This document shows, one piece after another, positions 60,373-64,000 of a stretch of DNA of 64,000 nt. The notes beneath the pieces are model-generated. The model worked only from the letters and a program-made list of their open reading frames with translations. It was not told the origin of the DNA and searched no databases. This DNA comes from Streptomyces sp. NBC_01198 (GTDB lineage Bacteria; Actinomycetota; Actinomycetes; Streptomycetales; Streptomycetaceae), in contig NZ_CP108568.1 of assembly GCF_036010485.1 (NCBI RefSeq), positions 1,364,001 to 1,428,000 of the forward strand. Reading direction: 5' to 3'. Numbering within the stretch: the first letter of the stretch is position 1; each line of letters starts with the position of its first letter. The translations under genes and the position numbers were made by a program.

Positions 60373-61736
60373 CCAGATCCACCAGGTCCCTCAGCCGGCG
60401 CCCGACGCGCCGACGCATCATGCTGTCCGCCGCCGTCACCACCGTTCTCGGCGTCGGACTGTTCCTCGCCGGGGGACTCGGCCTGTCCCCCTGGCCCGCA
60501 GCACCCACCGACCCCGGCTCCGCCCCGCCCGCACAGGCCGGCAGCCCCGCAGCCGGAGCCGACCCGCTCGCCGCCGACATCACCCGCCTCCAGACGAAGG
60601 CCCAGCAGAACCCCCACGACGAGGTCACCCTGGCCACCCTCGGACTCGACTACGTCCAGCAGGCCAAATCCACCGCCGACCCGTCGTACTACCCCAAGGC
60701 CGAAGCCGTCCTCAAGCGCTCACTGGCCCTCCGGACCACCGACAACTTCACCGCGATGGGCGGCATGGCCGCCCTGGAAGCCGGCCGCCACCAGTTCGCC
60801 CAGGCACTGGACTGGGCTCGCAAAGCCGTAGCCGTCAACCCGTACAACTCCGCCCTGTACGGAACCCTCGCCGACGCCTACACCCAACTCGGCCGCTACT
60901 CCGAGGCCGCCGACGCCGTCCAGCGCATGGTCGACCTCCGCCCCGGATCACCGTCCCTGTCCCGGGCCTCCTACGTCGCCGAACTACGCGGAGACATCAC
61001 AGGCGCCCGCACCGACATGCGCCGCGCCCTCAATGACGCCGCCGGACCTGCCGACGCGGCCTTCGCCCACTACTACCTCGGCGAACTCGCCTTCAACAAC
61101 GGCGACCCCGCCGCCGAACTCACCGAAGCCGAGGCCGGACTGCGCACTGCCCCCACCTACACGTCCCTGCTTCAGGCCAAGGCCCACGCCGAAGCCGCCC
61201 TCGGGAACACCACCGCAGCCATCACCGACCTCGACCAGGCCGTGCAGCGCGTCCCCCAGCCCGAGTACGTCCTCCAACTCGGCGAGCTCTACCAGTCCCT
61301 CGGCCGCAACGAGCAAGCCGCCCAGCAGTACCAGGTCTTCCGCGCCGAACAGCAGCTCTTCGCCAGCAACGGCGTCGCCCTCGACTCCGACGCCGCCCTC
61401 TTCGAAGCCGACCACGGCAATGCCGAACAGGCCCTGGCCATCGCCCGCCAAGGCATCAAGACCAGGCCCTTCATGGACACCCACGACGCCCTGGCCTGGG
61501 CCCTCCACGCCAACGGCCAGAACCGCGACGCCCTCACCGAATCCGACCAGGCCCTCGCCCAGGGCACCCGCAACGCCCTGTTCCACTACCACCGCGCCAT
61601 GATCCAGCAAGCCCTCGGGAACACCGCCGCGGCGAAAAACGACCTCACCGAGGCACTTGCCATCAACCCCCACTTCAGCCCCCTCCTCGCCCCCAAAGCA
61701 CGCGCCGCTCTGTCCGCCCTGAGCGGAGCCGCATGA
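60369..61736 (+). CDS. TPR-repeat protein
   Basis: Starting at TTG 60369 (overlapping the sortase stop) the protein has 455 residues; ATG 60420 is an alternative. A membrane segment (RIMLSAAVTTVLGVGLFLAG) and a Pro/Ala linker are followed by at least six TPR-like helix pairs: VTLATLGLDYVQQAKSTADP, AMAALEAGRHQFAQALDWARKA-type core, AVNPYNSALYGTLADAYTQL, DAAFAHYYLGELAFNNGDPA, LLQAKAHAEAALGNTTAAIT, LFHYHRAMIQQALGNTAAAK. It should be anchored outside and could scaffold the DUF4331 and sortase proteins. Partner and function are inferred only from coupling. Confidence 0.85.
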   Translation: MTRSTRSLSRRPTRRRIMLSAAVTTVLGVGLFLAGGLGLSPWPAAPTDPGSAPPAQAGSPAAGADPLAADITRLQTKAQQNPHDEVTLATLGLDYVQQAKSTADPSYYPKAEAVLKRSLALRTTDNFTAMGGMAALEAGRHQFAQALDWARKAVAVNPYNSALYGTLADAYTQLGRYSEAADAVQRMVDLRPGSPSLSRASYVAELRGDITGARTDMRRALNDAAGPADAAFAHYYLGELAFNNGDPAAELTEAEAGLRTAPTYTSLLQAKAHAEAALGNTTAAITDLDQAVQRVPQPEYVLQLGELYQSLGRNEQAAQQYQVFRAEQQLFASNGVALDSDAALFEADHGNAEQALAIARQGIKTRPFMDTHDALAWALHANGQNRDALTESDQALAQGTRNALFHYHRAMIQQALGNTAAAKNDLTEALAINPHFSPLLAPKARAALSALSGAA

Positions 61737-61770
61737 GGCGAGCGGATGGATCCACTGGTCCAGTCGAGTA

Positions 61771-61989
61771 ATGCCTGGCGGGCTGACCCGGAAGTCCCGC
61801 TGCCAACGGGTGGTCTACGTCATCGGCGTGACCAGCCCCGCCTCCTTCGCGAAGATCGAGTACGCCAAGGACCTCAAGACCGCCCTGCAACTCGCCAACA
61901 ACCCGGCCAACGGCGTCACCAAGCCCATCCCGACCACCATCTTCCTGTGGTTCCAGACCCTCCCCGGAACAGTCCCCAGCCACAGCTGA
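61771..61989 (+). CDS. Possible small protein of unknown function
   Basis: The 72-residue frame from ATG 61771 reads MPGGLTRKSRCQRVVYVIGV, TSPASFAKIEYAKDLKTALQ, LANNPANGVTKPIPTTIFLW, FQTLPGTVPSHS. Codon bias after residue 12 is reasonable, but there is no clear ribosome site. I do not recognise it. It may be a fragment of a larger lost protein. Confidence 0.3.
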   Translation: MPGGLTRKSRCQRVVYVIGVTSPASFAKIEYAKDLKTALQLANNPANGVTKPIPTTIFLWFQTLPGTVPSHS

Positions 61990-61998
61990 CCGATGAAC

Positions 61999-62026
61999 GG
62001 CCGCTCCGGCACAGCCCGGAGCGGCC
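61999..62026 (+). terminator. GC-rich hairpin, candidate terminator
   Basis: GGCCGCTCCGG pairs perfectly with CCGGAGCGGCC across a 6-base loop (CACAGC). It lies about 260 bases after the TPR gene and 10 after the small frame ending at 61989. It is the likely end of the DUF4331-sortase-TPR transcript. Confidence 0.65.
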
Positions 62027-62226
62027 ACTGCACTGTTGTCCCCAGATCACCGCCTCCGGCAAGACCGGCGTCGCCCGCAGCCACACCGCGTAGGACCTCG
62101 GCTGCCACGCGGCTATGGCCTTCGGCATGGCCATCATGCTTGTCACGACGGCCGGAAACCGTGACGAGTGGGCGGTGCTCGACCAAGGAGTGACCGTACG
62201 GCGCGGCCAGGGCTGCACCCTGCGCG

Positions 62227-63222
62227 TCAGCGCCGTTCCTGCGCCGCCTCCGGTTGCGACAGCGGCTCCTCCGTCGGGCGCCCCCGGGAGATGGCGTCGC
62301 GGTCGGTGCGACGGGCCCAGAACAGTTTCTGGGCGAGCAGCGTGAGACTGCCGGCCACGATGATGCCGGCCAGGTTGAGCGCCAGCTGCCAACTGGAGGT
62401 GAGTGCCTCGTGCCAGGCGCCGTAGGACAGGGCAAGAGCGGCGTCGGCTGCGGCGGGCACGGTGGTCACCGAGATCGCCACGCCGACCAGCGCACCGGAC
62501 TTGGCCGAGGTGAGGGAGAGCATGCCGGCGATGCCGGCGAGGAAGGCCACCACGAAGGAGTCGGCTGTCGGCTGCCAGATGAACTGCGTTGCCGGGTGGG
62601 GGGCGTCGAACCGCGCGTGGCTGAAGAGTCCGAGGACGTCCATGAGCGCGCTGAAGGCGCCGGTCGCCGCCATCGCCGCGGGGAAGCCGACCAGCAGGGC
62701 GGTCGACGAGCGGAGTATCAGCCGGTGTTGCCGCTGGATCAGGCCGGTGCAGAAGCCGGCCAGCGGTCCGAACTCCGGTCCCACCGCCATCGCGCCGACG
62801 ATCAGGATGGCGCTGTCCAGCATCACCCCGTAGGCGGCGAGCATGGTGGCCAGCGTGAGGAAGGCGATGTAGGTGACGCTGAGGGTGGACTCCTCATGGG
62901 TCAGTTCCGTCATCGACGCCCAGAGCACGGCGTCCGCGCCGTCACCGGGGGCGGCCTCCTCCGCGGCGTCGGCGCGGCTGGACAGCAGGAGGTCGACGGA
63001 GTCGGCGGAGATCGATCCGCTTTGGTCGATGCCGAGTGCGCGTAGTTCGGCCAGCAGGGTGTCGGCGGCCTCGCGGGCGACGTCGGCGGTGACCAGATCT
63101 CCGACCGGATCGAGGGCGGCGCCCTTGATGACCGTCAGGTGGGTCGCTCCGACGGCAGCGGATATGCGCTTGGTCACCTCGTCGGTGAGGTCCGTCGGGA
63201 CGATCAGCCGCAGATGGAGCAC
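62227..63222 (-). CDS. DUF389-family membrane protein
   Basis: GTG 63222 follows GGAGG by 9 bases and gives 331 residues; an ATG at 63264 is a less supported alternative. The soluble N-terminal domain (VLHLRLIVPTDLTDEVTKRI) is followed by the DUF389 membrane core: YIAFLTLATMLAAYGVMLDS, AILIVGAMAVGPEFGPLAGF, QHRLILRSSTALLVGFPAAM, AGIAGMLSLTSAKSGALVGV, AISVTTVPAAADAALALSYG. The GAMAVGPE and T.VP..A motifs are characteristic. Function of DUF389 is unknown. It is monocistronic. Confidence 0.9.
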   Translation of the reverse strand: MLHLRLIVPTDLTDEVTKRISAAVGATHLTVIKGAALDPVGDLVTADVAREAADTLLAELRALGIDQSGSISADSVDLLLSSRADAAEEAAPGDGADAVLWASMTELTHEESTLSVTYIAFLTLATMLAAYGVMLDSAILIVGAMAVGPEFGPLAGFCTGLIQRQHRLILRSSTALLVGFPAAMAATGAFSALMDVLGLFSHARFDAPHPATQFIWQPTADSFVVAFLAGIAGMLSLTSAKSGALVGVAISVTTVPAAADAALALSYGAWHEALTSSWQLALNLAGIIVAGSLTLLAQKLFWARRTDRDAISRGRPTEEPLSQPEAAQERR

Positions 63223-63371
63223 TGTGGGCCGCCTCCGGTGGTTGTGGTCGTGCCGGGCGCCCACCGTACGCGAGCGCCGGGCGTCCGAGCCTACGCAACC
63301 AGGATCCCTGCGGGCATCGCGCCTTGGAGCGCGGCTGGTGCGCGTCGGCCTCGCGGTCCGGACCAGCCTGC
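63223..63371. other. Intergenic region
   Basis: No gene is supported in this short stretch; it contains the DUF389 upstream region and the 3' flank of the permease pseudogene. Confidence 0.5.
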
Positions 63372-64000
63372 GTCAGTCTCCCCGATGGGCTCCGGCCTCG
63401 ACGTGTTCGATGCCGCTCGGCGCCCGGCTCGGGTCCAGCGGAGGTGGAGGGCTGCCGCGATGATCAGCGTGGCGAGCAGGGAGACCACCGGCCAGCCGCG
63501 CAGGAGGTTGATGACCGAGGTGAAGGCCACTGCGACAGCCGCGATCCCATTGCTGGGTGTCAGGGCGGTTTTGTGTTCGGTATAGGTGAAGCGGGTCACG
63601 GCGAACAGCAGCCGGCCGCCGTGCCCGAACCAGGTCTGCGCCGCGACGAGGACCGGGAGCACCAGGGCCAGCGGGATGCGGAGCGCACGTCAAGCCGCCC
63701 GCCAGGGCGATGGCTGCGGTGGTCGCCGCGGAGATGGACAGGCCGATGGTCAGCACGAAGTCCACCACCAGGGCGCCGATCGGCAGGAAAGTCCAACCCG
63801 GACCGAACGCCCGGCCCGCCGCGGCGGCCGCGCCGCCTTCGGGAAGCGGCGCACCAACTGCCAGTGGTTCGCCGTCACCAGCACGAGCCCGACCACCACC
63901 GCCATGGTCGGCAGCGACAGCGCAAGATCCCCGTGCAGTGCCCGCAGGGCGGCCTCGATCGCGTAGGCGACGGACGAGACGGGGTCGGCGATCACCGCGA
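63372..64000 (-). pseudogene. APC-superfamily amino-acid permease, frameshifted and cut by the window edge
   Basis: Reading leftwards: DPVSSVAYAIEAALRALHGD, TMAVVVGLVLVTANHWQLVR, then after a shift near 63846 EGGAAAAAGRAFGPGWTFLP, IGALVVDFVLTIGLSISAAT, and after a second shift near 63690 LRIPLALVLPVLVAAQTWFG, HGGRLLFAVTRFTYTEHKTA, INLLRGWPVVSLLATLIIAA. These are successive helices of an APC-type permease (VSSVAYAIEA is the usual metal/substrate region near helix 1). Each break fits a single-base error. The N-terminal part is outside the window. It could be a real pseudogene or a sequencing artefact. Confidence 0.65.

Larger units (their letters stand above)
61737..62226. other. Intergenic region after the TPR operon
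   Basis: The only possible gene is a 72-residue frame at 61771-61989 (below). The strongest feature is a hairpin at 61999-62026. 62030-62226 shows no supported gene. Confidence 0.5.

Noticed and set aside
1..64000. tRNA, rRNA, CRISPR array or phage attachment site
   Set aside because: I looked for clover-leaf sequences with GTTCGA-type T loops, regularly spaced short repeats and integrase-adjacent duplications and found none that hold up by eye. A covariance-model search would be needed to exclude small RNAs.

Overview
The window is GC-rich (about 70%) DNA from an actinomycete, most likely Streptomyces or a close relative. The signs are third-position GC bias, GTG/TTG starts with GGAGG-type ribosome sites, ATGA/GTGA translational couplings, LacI/MarR/TetR/HxlR regulators, Tat and lipoprotein signals, a SpoIIE-type phosphatase, DUF6882, Imm49, and a DUF4331-sortase-TPR cluster. 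No rRNA, tRNA or CRISPR array was found. The many decayed insertion sequences suggest an accessory region such as a chromosome arm; that location is an inference.

Layout. (1) 1-5 kb: the end of a large secreted GDSL esterase with ten FG-GAP repeats, then relics of an IS110 element, a WapI-like immunity gene, a WD40 protein, an Rhs YD-repeat and an IS256 transposase. (2) 4.8-11.5 kb: small stress and enzyme genes (tautomerase, metallo-beta-lactamase-fold hydrolase with a divergent HxlR regulator, TetR, YciI) around an intact IS256-family element at 8.1-9.5 kb. (3) 11.8-16.5 kb: an IS1380 element with a frameshifted transposase, an IS5 relic and a two-gene unit (Ig-like protein and beta-propeller-like protein), bracketed by an inverted pair of about 70 bp. 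(4) 16.9-23.4 kb: a minus-strand sugar operon with secreted GH114 endo-alpha-1,4-polygalactosaminidase, an ABC importer (binding protein and two permeases), a PfkB kinase and a GH4 NAD-dependent glycosidase. (5) 24.4-33.3 kb: a PAS-GAF-SpoIIE phosphatase, an SDR/MarR divergent pair, a cupin, a lactonase-like hydrolase with an SRPBCC gene, and an Imm49 immunity gene, separated by transposase relics. (6) 35.1-49.8 kb: a complete alpha-mannan locus built as two divergent operons: mannose-6-phosphate isomerase, ROK kinase, LacI regulator and GH38 on one side; ABC importer, GH76 endo-mannanase and a second, divergent GH38 on the other. A perfect palindrome of the LacI-operator type lies at the divergent promoter. 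(7) 50-53.4 kb: transposase relics, DUF6882 and a methyltransferase. (8) 53.4-63.2 kb: multicopper oxidase, lipoprotein and a NicO/RcnA-like metal exporter facing a coupled DUF4331-class F sortase-TPR operon, then DUF389. (9) The right edge is a frameshifted amino-acid permease running off the window.

How the parts work together. The two sugar loci target alpha-linked galactosamine polymers and alpha-mannan, both typical of fungal walls. Each has a secreted endo-enzyme, a dedicated importer, an intracellular exo-glycosidase and a sugar kinase. I read them as a fungal-wall foraging region. Most intergenic stretches are layers of dead transposons, several nested in each other, so the intact genes look like survivors of repeated insertion.
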